NCBI GenBank assembly: GCA_023416875.1
Contig: JAEZGT010000208.1
Span: 1 to 5,133 of the forward strand
Length of the DNA: 5,133 nucleotides
Direction: 5' to 3'
From: Pseudomonadota bacterium
Lineage (GTDB): Bacteria; Pseudomonadota; Gammaproteobacteria; Pseudomonadales; Cellvibrionaceae
In this document: positions 1 through 5,133 of the stretch, one piece after another
Position numbering within the stretch: the first letter of the stretch is position 1
Layout: every line of letters begins with the position of its first letter
Position numbers and translations under genes: made by a program
The notes under the pieces: generated by a model
Databases searched by the model: none
The model's input: only the letters and a program-made list of their open reading frames with translations
What the model was told of the DNA's origin: nothing

Positions 1-361
1 ATCCTGAATGCCCCTATATTTTTAGCCCCAAACAGGGACGTTACATTCTTTTCACCACAACATTAAGTTTTTTTGATGACCGGGTCGCCAAGTCGAAAAC
101 TTCTGCACCAATTTTTAGTCGACCTAAAAACAATACGGTGTTAATCGACTACCGCTTTTAATCACACTCTGATTATTTTCGACATAAAGTATTTATGATT
201 AAATGGCCGAACGGATTTATTGGGAGTGCGGGAATATCGCGGTGCCAAATAGGTCCAGGGAGAATTTGACTTGCGGCACAAATTTTTGCTGGCGAATGGG
301 TTAATCTATTTGATGCATTACATCATATGATAATACGCCTGGCGAAAACGGAAAAACACTT
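1..361. other. Upstream non-coding region of the xylanase gene
   Basis: This AT-rich stretch has no ORF with recognisable protein character in any frame. It holds several short inverted repeats. TTTTTAG/CTAAAAA lies at 112-130, with a GTCGAC core. TAATCA/TGATTA lies at 159-175, CATAAA/TTTATG at 183-197 and TGATG/CATCA at 311-325. A perfect 10-bp palindrome, ATCATATGAT, lies at 322-331. These could be operators or simply chance in AT-rich DNA. The previous gene must end upstream of the window. Its orientation cannot be seen. Confidence 0.6.
326..334 (+). promoter_or_regulatory. Possible -10 region for the xylanase gene
   Basis: TATGATAAT contains two overlapping five-of-six matches to the sigma-70 -10 hexamer (TATGAT and GATAAT), 28-33 bases before the start codon. 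No good -35 hexamer lies at the right distance, so an activator-dependent promoter is possible. The palindrome ATCATATGAT at 322-331 overlaps it and could be an operator. The assignment is weak. Confidence 0.3.
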
Positions 362-1774
362 ATGAAAAATATAAAGCGGGTTCAAATCTCTCCCTGGCTG
401 GCGGCGGTCTTAACGTCCGTTGCACTGGTAGGTTGTGGTGGCAACAACGGTAACACGCCCTCGAGCAGCTCATCTTCCAGCAGCTCCTCATCCTCCAGCT
501 CGAGTTCTTCGAGCAGCTCCAGTTCCTCATCATCAAGCTCCAGTTCGAGTTCAAGCTCGTCCTCGAGCAGCAGCTCCAGCTCATCATCCTCCGGCGCCAA
601 TCTGCCGTTAGTGGTCGCCATCAACTCAGGTGGCAGTGCGGCCGTGACCCTGGATGGCGTGCAGTACCAAGCCGACAAATATGCCAGCAGCGGCACGCCC
701 AACAGCACAACAGACAATGTCACCGGCGGTGCGCTGTATCAAACAGAGCGTTATGGTGCAACCACCTATGAAATTCCGGTGACCGCCAATGGCGCTTATA
801 CGGTGAAATTGCATTTTGCCGAGATTTATCAAACCAGCGCTGGCGCGCGCAGTTTTAGTGTGTCAATCGAAGGCACCACCGTTATCGCCGGTTTGGATCT
901 TTATTCCGAAGTGGGCCACGACGTGGGTTATACCCAAACCTTTGCGGATATTCCGGTCAATGACCGCTCCGTCACCATTCGGCTGATCGCTGGCGTTGAG
1001 AATCCCACAATCGCTGGCTTCGCCGTTTATTCCGCCGATGGTCAACTGGATACCACGGTGACACCCGCCCCCGACTTGTCCAAATTCTCCGCCTACACGC
1101 AAAAATATACGAGCAAGCAAACGATTAATTCCAACCACGCCACCGGCCACGTGGGCGACTTCTTCTTCACCCACTGGAAAGACGGCGGCTCAACCTCGTT
1201 GACTCTGGATACCACCGGCGACTTCTCCGTCAGCTGGCAGGGCGGCGGTTACAACTATGTGGGCGGTCCCGGCTGGCATTACGGCGACTTAAACCGCGTC
1301 ATCGGCTACCGTTTCAACAGCGACAGCGGTGCGAGTTACATCACCCTGTACGGTTGGGGCTACGACAAATCCATGCCGACCTCCAACCCAGCGCACTTGG
1401 TTGAGTACTACATTTTGCAGCGCTGGTCTTACGATCCGAGTCAGGGCGCCACTTTCGGCAAAACCTTTACCAGTAACGGCATTCAATACTCCACCTACCG
1501 CTCAACGCGACAGGGCCAGCCGTCCATTAATGGCCGCTCCACGTTCTATCAATATTGGAGCAAACCGTCGCAGCAGCAGCCCCTCGGTCGCGATGGCAAA
1601 ATCATTTTTGCCGATCACGTAAAAGCCTGGGCGGACACCGGCTGGACTCTGCCAAACATCAACAACCTGGACGCCAGTGATGATCCGACTTATCAGGTAA
1701 TGGCGGTTGAGGTATTCAACCCGGGCTCCAGCGGCACTGGTGCTGGGCGGGTTTGGGACGCAACAGGCCAATAA
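362..1774 (+). CDS. GH11 endo-1,4-beta-xylanase lipoprotein with serine linker and malectin-like domain
   Basis: This 470-residue protein probably hydrolyses internal beta-1,4 bonds of xylan at the cell surface. A lipoprotein signal peptide ends at the lipobox LVGC with Cys25. Gly26 at +2 does not suggest inner-membrane retention, so outer-membrane anchoring is likely. Residues 34-77 are 44 consecutive serines, a flexible linker. Residues about 83-227 resemble the malectin/CBM57 fold (INSGG near the start, YTVKLHFAEIY at 146-156, AGFAVYSADG at the end) and may bind carbohydrate. Residues about 246-470 are GH11: the nucleophile is Glu348 in LVEYYI, the thumb is PSING at 387-391 followed by FYQYWS, and the acid/base is Glu450 in MAVEVF. 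The acid/base context VEVF differs from the common EGY version. The ATG at 362 is chosen because the signal peptide starts there; its ribosome site is weak (GGAAA at 350-354). The gene appears monocistronic, with a terminator close behind it. The malectin call is less certain than the GH11 call. Confidence 0.93.
   Translation: MKNIKRVQISPWLAAVLTSVALVGCGGNNGNTPSSSSSSSSSSSSSSSSSSSSSSSSSSSSSSSSSSSSSSSSSSSSGANLPLVVAINSGGSAAVTLDGVQYQADKYASSGTPNSTTDNVTGGALYQTERYGATTYEIPVTANGAYTVKLHFAEIYQTSAGARSFSVSIEGTTVIAGLDLYSEVGHDVGYTQTFADIPVNDRSVTIRLIAGVENPTIAGFAVYSADGQLDTTVTPAPDLSKFSAYTQKYTSKQTINSNHATGHVGDFFFTHWKDGGSTSLTLDTTGDFSVSWQGGGYNYVGGPGWHYGDLNRVIGYRFNSDSGASYITLYGWGYDKSMPTSNPAHLVEYYILQRWSYDPSQGATFGKTFTSNGIQYSTYRSTRQGQPSINGRSTFYQYWSKPSQQQPLGRDGKIIFADHVKAWADTGWTLPNINNLDASDDPTYQVMAVEVFNPGSSGTGAGRVWDATGQ
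461..592 (+). repeat. Poly-serine linker tract (44 codons)
   Basis: The tract encodes 44 uninterrupted serines. All six serine codons are used (by my count 13 AGC, 4 AGT, 11 TCC, 8 TCA, 6 TCG, 2 TCT), so it is not a simple DNA microsatellite. The amino acid run appears to be kept by selection on the protein. Serine linkers of this kind separate the domains of secreted polysaccharidases in Cellvibrio and relatives. The antisense frames here give spurious Glu/Leu-rich ORFs. Confidence 0.95.
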
Positions 1775-1787
1775 CGATTGACATTTC

Positions 1788-1820
1788 ACAGAGCTCGCCA
1801 ATCTAGGCGAGCTCTGTTTT
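1788..1820 (+). terminator. Intrinsic terminator of the xylanase gene
   Basis: A perfect 12-bp stem pairs ACAGAGCTCGCC (1788-1799) with GGCGAGCTCTGT (1806-1817) around the loop AATCTA. The last base of the stem begins a run of four T's (1817-1820), followed by a pyrimidine-rich stretch. It starts 13 bases after the xylanase stop codon. There is no T run on the other strand, so it works in the plus direction. Confidence 0.9.
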
Positions 1821-1877
1821 CTCCTCCTCACGATATTTCCTAATTTTCCTCCTAACGCACCCAAGCATTTTTCCTTC

Positions 1878-1909
1878 ATCCATTCACTAATCTTTTATCC
1901 ATTCACTAA
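1878..1909. repeat. Short tandem direct repeat, 13 bp with 19-bp period
   Basis: ATCCATTCACTAA occurs at 1878-1890 and again at 1897-1909. It lies in the spacer between the xylanase terminator and xthA, upstream of the likely xthA promoter. It could be a duplication remnant or a pair of protein-binding half-sites on the same face of the helix (19 bp is close to two turns). No function can be assigned. Confidence 0.6.
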
Positions 1910-1938
1910 AAAGTCGCAAGTCTCTTTACCGCTTCCTG

Positions 1939-1944
1939 CATAAT
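1939..1944 (+). promoter_or_regulatory. Possible -10 element for xthA
   Basis: CATAAT matches five of six bases of the -10 consensus and lies 29 bases before the xthA start codon. No convincing -35 hexamer is seen 16-18 bases upstream, so this is a tentative call. A promoter in this spacer is expected, since the terminator at 1788-1820 separates xthA from the xylanase gene. Confidence 0.3.
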
Positions 1945-1973
1945 CACCAAATACATGTGACGCTGGAGGCTCT

Positions 1974-2747
1974 ATGAAAATCGCAACCTATAACGTCAAC
2001 GGGATTAACGCACGGCTGCCGGTATTATTGCGCTGGTTGGAAGAAGCCCAACCGGACGTGGTGTGTCTGCAGGAATTAAAAGCACCGCAGGAAAAAATTC
2101 CGCTGCAGGCGATTCGCGACGCCGGTTATCAGGCGATCTGGCACGGGCAAAAAAGTTGGAATGGCGTGGCGATTTTGTCTAAACGCGGCGAGCCTTTGGA
2201 AATCCGGCGAGCACTGCCCGGCGATCCTGAAGATGTTCACAGCCGTTATATCGAAGCCGCCGTAAATGGAGTCCTGATCGGCTGCTTATACCTTCCCAAT
2301 GGCAACCCCGCACCGGGGCCGAAATTCGATTACAAATTACGTTGGTTCGAACGCTTTATTACCCACGCGGATGAATTGATTCGCTCGGGAGCGCCGGTGA
2401 TTTTGGCGGGAGATTACAACGTGATGCCCACGGAACTGGACGTATACAAACCGGAATCCTGGCAGGATGACGCCCTGTTTCGCCCGGAGGTGCGCGCGGC
2501 TTATCAACAATTGCTGGACCAGGGATGGACGGATTCATTAAGGACACTTTATCCCGATGAGCGGATTTATACCTTCTGGGATTATTTTCGCAATGCATTC
2601 AATCGTAACGCCGGTTTGCGCATCGACCATCTGTTATTAAGTCGATCTTTGCGCGAACGCCTGCATGCTGCAGACGTCGATAAACACGTGCGCGGATGGG
2701 AAAAATCCAGCGATCACGCACCGGTTTGGATTGAGCTTAAGAGTTAA
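1974..2747 (+). CDS. xthA: Exodeoxyribonuclease III (AP endonuclease)
   Basis: This 257-residue cytoplasmic enzyme belongs to the exonuclease III/APE1 metal-dependent family. It cleaves DNA at abasic sites, removes blocked 3' ends and degrades duplex DNA 3' to 5' in base excision repair. The family motifs are all present in order: YNVNG with Asn7, LQELK with metal ligand Glu34, YLPNGN with Tyr106 and Asn109, GDYNV with Asp147 and Asn149, RIDH with Asp218, and SSDHAP with Asp247 and catalytic His248. Asn7 and Glu34 carry the same numbers as in E. coli ExoIII (268 aa), so the protein is full length and only slightly shorter. The ATG at 1974 is supported by GGAGG at 1965-1969, with a rather short 4-base gap. 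It is convergent with the receptor gene, with 4 bp between stop codons and no obvious terminator. Confidence 0.96.
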   Translation: MKIATYNVNGINARLPVLLRWLEEAQPDVVCLQELKAPQEKIPLQAIRDAGYQAIWHGQKSWNGVAILSKRGEPLEIRRALPGDPEDVHSRYIEAAVNGVLIGCLYLPNGNPAPGPKFDYKLRWFERFITHADELIRSGAPVILAGDYNVMPTELDVYKPESWQDDALFRPEVRAAYQQLLDQGWTDSLRTLYPDERIYTFWDYFRNAFNRNAGLRIDHLLLSRSLRERLHAADVDKHVRGWEKSSDHAPVWIELKS

Positions 2748-2751
2748 GCCG

Positions 2752-4827
2752 CTAAAATTGCCAAGCCACTGATACCCAGATATTTCGCGGTGCGCCGAAG
2801 TTGGCTTGGCCCCATTGAGGGCTTAGGCGGTATTTTTCGTCCGTGACATTGTGAATATTGACCGCTAATGTCACGTTGGAATTCACGTTGTAGCGTGCAA
2901 AAAAATCCACCAGCGCATACCCGCTCTGCACTTCGATGTCGCCGTAGTAAATCTCGTTTTGCCAGTTGATGCCGGTGCCCACACGCAGCGCTGGAAGTCT
3001 TGACAGTTGGTAACCGGCTGCAAGCTTGAATTGTTCGGTAGGGATAAAACGGCGAGTGTCTATGCCGTTTTGGTCGACCACATCAATTTGAGTAAATCCG
3101 GCGCTCAAATTGAGACCACTGTAGACTTCTCCGGTCAGCTCGATTTCATAACCGTCGCTTTTAAATTCAATACCGCGATAAATATTCAAACCTGTATCTG
3201 TGTCGCGAGTTATCCAATCACCAAAATTTTCCTGCTCGGAGTTGAATAATGCGAATGTAAGCACCGCGTTGCCGGAAAAAACCTCCTGTTTAACGCCCAC
3301 CTCGTAGCTTTCCCCTTTCACAGGTCCAAGTGGATTCAAATTGGTATCGACAAATGTCTGTTGCTTAAACACTTCGCTATAACTGGCGTATAGCATGGTG
3401 CCATTCAGAATTTCATACGTGATGCCGTAGTACGGAACGTTTTCGCGATCGGACACGGTCTGAGGTGCGCCGTAACTGAAGCCGTCTTGCTCCAGTTTCA
3501 CCGCGCGCACACCCACAAGAAGGGACAGATTATCGAGCAGATTCAAACGAGCAGAGAAATAAGAAGAATCCTGCTCCTGGTCGATATCCGTGGACTGAGT
3601 TGCCGCATCGTAAATATTGATAGTGGGTCGGGGAGTATTGCCTTCAGCCCAGTCCGGACCTACCGGGTCATAATTCCATTCCTCGGAATAAATGGAACGA
3701 CCGGTTAATGTGATATCGGCGAGATTAAGTCCAGCCACAATTTCGTGATGACGTCCAAATAATGGAAATGAGCCGGTAACAAAAATATCGATAATATTTT
3801 CTTTGTCTTTCGCTTCATAGAAACTCGCATGGGCAGTTAATCCCTCTTCCGTCACCGGATCAGGTGCCCCAGCGATATAAAACGATTCCCATTCTGCATC
3901 CTGCACATTGTGTGTGTAAATTGCCTTCAACTGCCAATGACTGCCGAGATCTTGCTCAAACTCCACAAACGTTCGAGATTGCTTCACATCCTGATATGCC
4001 CATTCCGGCGCGGTGTTAGTGGAAATATCGTAATTGGTCACAGATCCGTCGCTGTATAAAAGCGGCAACGCACCGGAAGAATTCGCTTTACTGTGATTAA
4101 CATTAACACTGTGACTCAAACTCAGCCGTGAGCTATCGGTAACGCCGCTACTGAGAATGCCGTAGAAAACAGTTAATTCCTTGTTAAAACGATCCAAATA
4201 GGAATCACCATCCTGATGGGACACCACCATGCGGCCCTTGAGCTTGTCATCCGAAATGGGCCCGGAAATATCGCCGTTTACTCGGTACTGATTCCAACTT
4301 CCCGCAGCCGTCAAAACGGATGCCTGCAATTCATCCGTTGGGCGCTTGCGCACATAATCGATTGTCGCCGAAGGATTCGCCAAGCCCGTAATAAGGCCAG
4401 TCGCGCCTTTTACCACTTCTACCTGTTCATAAATAGTAGTGTCGTCATGCCCGTTAGATATGCCATAGGAAAACGGCACGCCCACGCCGTCGTATTGAAA
4501 GTTGACTATGTCGAAGCCACGAGCCGTGTAATAGGTCCGCCCAGTCTCCACCTGTTCAACGGTAACTCCCGGGACATAGCTCAAAAGCGCGTTGGTTTCC
4601 CGCAGGGAAAAATCATCCATTTGGTCGCGGGAAATGACCGACACCATCTGCGGCGTCTCAAACACAGAAAGGTTTAGTTTGGTAGCCGTTTTGGTTGTAT
4701 CGGGCTCACCATACACAAATATGGTTTCCACCCGGCTGCTGGCTGATTTTTGATCAGAAGCGTCCTGCGCGTTTGCAAAACTGCTTGCTATTGCGGCTGC
4801 CGACAGCAGCAAGGTAGAAGTTTTCAT
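2752..4827 (-). CDS. TonB-dependent ferric-siderophore outer-membrane receptor
   Basis: This 691-residue outer-membrane beta-barrel probably imports a ferric siderophore with energy from TonB-ExbB-ExbD. A Sec signal peptide likely ends at FANA (residues 17-20). A TonB-box-like segment, ETIFVYG, lies at 34-40. The plug domain spans about 53-163 and carries TARGFDIVNFQYDG and the VEVVKGATGL segment. The motif LANPSATIDYVRKRPT replaces the more usual NPGGTIN form. The rest is barrel, ending in NIHNVTDEKY and a C-terminal Phe (VAWQF), the outer-membrane assembly signal. The family is the TonB-siderophore receptor group (FhuE/FpvA-like); the substrate cannot be told from sequence. It lacks an N-terminal STN signalling domain, so it is unlikely to be a surface-signalling transducer. 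GGAG (4834-4837 on the plus strand as CTCC) sits 6 bases before the ATG. A Fur box upstream indicates iron repression. Confidence 0.93.
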   Translation of the reverse strand: MKTSTLLLSAAAIASSFANAQDASDQKSASSRVETIFVYGEPDTTKTATKLNLSVFETPQMVSVISRDQMDDFSLRETNALLSYVPGVTVEQVETGRTYYTARGFDIVNFQYDGVGVPFSYGISNGHDDTTIYEQVEVVKGATGLITGLANPSATIDYVRKRPTDELQASVLTAAGSWNQYRVNGDISGPISDDKLKGRMVVSHQDGDSYLDRFNKELTVFYGILSSGVTDSSRLSLSHSVNVNHSKANSSGALPLLYSDGSVTNYDISTNTAPEWAYQDVKQSRTFVEFEQDLGSHWQLKAIYTHNVQDAEWESFYIAGAPDPVTEEGLTAHASFYEAKDKENIIDIFVTGSFPLFGRHHEIVAGLNLADITLTGRSIYSEEWNYDPVGPDWAEGNTPRPTINIYDAATQSTDIDQEQDSSYFSARLNLLDNLSLLVGVRAVKLEQDGFSYGAPQTVSDRENVPYYGITYEILNGTMLYASYSEVFKQQTFVDTNLNPLGPVKGESYEVGVKQEVFSGNAVLTFALFNSEQENFGDWITRDTDTGLNIYRGIEFKSDGYEIELTGEVYSGLNLSAGFTQIDVVDQNGIDTRRFIPTEQFKLAAGYQLSRLPALRVGTGINWQNEIYYGDIEVQSGYALVDFFARYNVNSNVTLAVNIHNVTDEKYRLSPQWGQANFGAPRNIWVSVAWQF

Positions 4828-4851
4828 GATGTTCTCCAGAGGGACGGGGCC

Positions 4852-4875
4852 CGCCGGATGCTCTTAAAACCGGCG
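4852..4875 (-). other. Possible hairpin in the receptor mRNA leader
   Basis: CGCCGG (4852-4857) and CCGGCG (4870-4875) form a 6-bp inverted repeat around a 12-base AT-rich loop. It lies between the predicted receptor promoter and its Shine-Dalgarno site, about 14 bases from the latter, and abuts the palindrome GGGCCC (4847-4852). It may affect leader stability or translation, or mean nothing. No T run follows, so it is not an intrinsic terminator. Confidence 0.3.
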
Positions 4876-4894
4876 CTAAATGACGATGCGCGGC

Positions 4895-4923
4895 TTTATG
4901 TCACAGAAATTAATGAAAATCAA
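4895..4923 (-). promoter_or_regulatory. Predicted promoter of the receptor gene
   Basis: Read on the minus strand, TTGATT (4918-4923) and CATAAA (4895-4900) are four-of-six matches to the -35 and -10 hexamers, with an ideal 17-base spacer. Transcription would start near 4888 and give a leader of about 60 bases. The -35 region lies inside the Fur box, which is a normal position for Fur repression. Confidence 0.45.
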
Positions 4924-4929
4924 TATCAT
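4900..4929 (+). promoter_or_regulatory. Possible divergent promoter of a small RNA
   Basis: GTCACA (4900-4905, four of six to the -35 consensus) and TATCAT (4924-4929, five of six to the -10 consensus) are separated by 18 bases. They point away from the receptor gene. TATATT at 4931-4936 is an alternative -10 hexamer, with no clear -35. Most of the spacer and the -10 lie inside the Fur box, so the promoter would be iron-repressed. The predicted start is near 4936. Confidence 0.35.
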
Positions 4930-4930
4930 T
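4912..4930 (-). promoter_or_regulatory. Fur box (ferric uptake regulator operator)
   Basis: On the minus strand the site reads AATGATATTGATTTTCATT. This is three head-to-tail NATWAT-like hexamers (AATGAT, ATTGAT, TTTCAT) and matches 17 of 19 positions of the idealised repeat AATGATAATGATTATCATT. It lies 85-103 bases upstream of the TonB-dependent receptor, as expected for an iron-repressed uptake gene. It also overlaps a plausible plus-strand promoter, so it may control transcription in both directions. Confidence 0.8.
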
Positions 4931-4950
4931 TATATTTAGGTTGGATTAAC

Positions 4951-4977
4951 GTGATGGAATGCCGGGGCATTCCTCAC
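4951..4977. repeat. Near-perfect inverted repeat / strong hairpin
   Basis: The left arm is GTGA, one unpaired T and GGAATGCC (4951-4963). The right arm is GGCATTCC then TCAC (4966-4977). The two centre bases are GG. All 12 pairs are perfect. An RNA would probably open the innermost pair to give a CGGG loop. Neither strand has a T run after it, so it is not a stand-alone terminator. It could be the first stem of the proposed small RNA or an operator for a dimeric regulator. Confidence 0.75.
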
Positions 4978-5006
4978 CTACTTCCCTTCACTGTAGCCTA
5001 ACGTCG

Positions 5007-5025
5007 CCGCCATCTTGGCGGTTTT
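5007..5025 (+). terminator. Intrinsic-type terminator, plus direction
   Basis: CCGCCA (5007-5012) and TGGCGG (5016-5021) pair around a TCT loop and are followed by TTTT and then AATTA. The T run is on the plus strand only, and no plus-strand protein gene precedes it. On the minus strand the hairpin starts 2 bases after the stop codon of the partial gene and might protect or end that transcript, but no T's follow in that direction. The T run is short, so strength is moderate. Confidence 0.6.
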
Positions 5026-5133
5026 AATTAATCAATTCGCGTATACGGTTTGGGTCCGGCATACCTTTGACTTGGATTTCCGGCTGGTCGCCCGAGGTAT
5101 AAATCTGGATGGCGCCAACGCCGAAAATCCGGT
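5024..5133 (-). CDS. C-terminus of a probable bacterial PH-domain (bPH2/DUF304-like) protein, partial
   Basis: The gene enters from the right edge of the window, and only its last 35 codons and a TAA stop (5024-5026) are present. The visible residues include FGVGAIQIYTSGD, then EIQVKGMPDPNRIRELIN before the stop. The pattern of a beta-strand pair with a glycine turn, then a short strand, a Pro-Asp-Pro turn and a terminal helix ending in RELI, is typical of the end of bacterial PH (PF03703-type) domains. Members are often membrane-associated small proteins of unknown role. The reading frame is convincing because the other minus-strand frames give no family-like sequence. The family assignment rests on a short tail and should be held loosely. 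It runs in the same direction as the receptor gene, but nearly 200 bases with a Fur box separate them, so they are probably not one operon. Confidence 0.65.
   Translation of the reverse strand, partial: RIFGVGAIQIYTSGDQPEIQVKGMPDPNRIRELIN

Larger units (their letters stand above)
4936..5025 (+). ncRNA. Candidate Fur-repressed small RNA (about 90 nt)
   Basis: This is a prediction, not a recognised family. The interval begins at the start expected from the divergent promoter and ends at the T run of a plus-strand hairpin. It has three structural parts. The first is a strong 12-bp hairpin with one bulged T (4951-4977). The second is a small stem, CTAC/GTAG (4978-4981 with 4993-4996), that exposes the C/U-rich loop TTCCCTTCACT. 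The third is the terminal stem CCGCCA/TGGCGG (5007-5021) with TTTT behind it. TTAGG (4936-4940) can also pair with CCTAA (4997-5001). The C/U-rich loop could base-pair with purine-rich ribosome-binding sites. RyhB and PrrF RNAs have this layout (Fur box over the promoter, about 90-110 nt, intrinsic terminator). I see no sequence identity I can claim to either. The alternative is that the hairpins belong to the 3' end of the minus-strand gene. Confidence 0.35.

Noticed and set aside
1..66. Short open frame at the left edge that could be the end of a preceding gene
   Set aside because: Only 21 codons are open, with AT-rich composition and no recognisable protein pattern.
275..289. Sigma-54-like element (GGCAC followed by TTTGC) upstream of the xylanase gene
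   Set aside because: The GG and GC dinucleotides are separated by 11 bases instead of the required 10, and sigma-54 promoters tolerate little spacing change.
461..592. Tandem DNA repeat or CRISPR-like array
   Set aside because: There is no repeated DNA unit; the regularity exists only in the encoded serines.
382..723. Minus-strand ORF of 113 codons rich in Glu and Leu
   Set aside because: It is the antisense reading of the poly-serine tract; the acidic composition is a by-product of serine codons and there is no start context.
2735..2749. Hairpin GCTTAA-GAG-TTAAGC at the xthA stop as a bidirectional terminator
   Set aside because: The stem is short and AT-rich, and no T run follows on either strand.
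4216..4677. Plus-strand ORF of 153 codons inside the receptor gene
   Set aside because: It is fully antisense to a well-supported receptor reading frame, has no family-like motifs and no credible ribosome-binding site.
4750..5001. Plus-strand ORF of 83 codons across the receptor start and its regulatory region
   Set aside because: It runs antisense through the signal peptide, leader, Fur box and hairpin. It has no recognisable protein character and is better explained by those elements.

Overview
The window looks like chromosomal DNA from a plant-polysaccharide-degrading gammaproteobacterium, most plausibly of the Cellvibrio/Saccharophagus/Teredinibacter group (Cellvibrionaceae). The main reason is a xylanase lipoprotein with a 44-residue pure serine linker, a hallmark of secreted enzymes in that group. 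A proteobacterial exonuclease III, a TonB-dependent siderophore receptor and a Fur-type operator fit the same assignment. The taxonomy is inferred from style and not proven.

Layout: 1-361 is an AT-rich upstream region with several short inverted repeats and no convincing gene. 362-1774 (+) encodes a lipoprotein with a serine linker, a malectin-like (CBM57-type) domain and a GH11 endo-xylanase domain with both catalytic glutamates. It ends at a strong intrinsic terminator (1788-1820). 1821-1960 is a short spacer with a 13-bp direct repeat. 1974-2747 (+) encodes exodeoxyribonuclease III. 2752-4827 (-) encodes a TonB-dependent receptor of the ferric-siderophore type and converges on xthA with only 4 bp between the stop codons. 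4828-5023 is its regulatory region, and 5024-5133 (-) is the last 35 codons of a protein that resembles a bacterial PH-domain (bPH2/DUF304) protein.

Functionally there are three unconnected themes: xylan attack at the cell surface, oxidative/AP-site DNA repair, and iron uptake. No multi-gene system is visible. The most interesting unexplained structure is in 4895-5026. A 19-bp Fur-box match sits between two plausible divergent promoters. One drives the receptor. The other would drive a plus-strand transcript of about 90 nt with a near-perfect hairpin, a C/U-rich loop and a terminal GC-rich hairpin followed by T's. No plus-strand protein gene is there to need that terminator, so I propose a Fur-repressed small RNA, analogous in layout to RyhB/PrrF. 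It is a prediction from sequence layout only.
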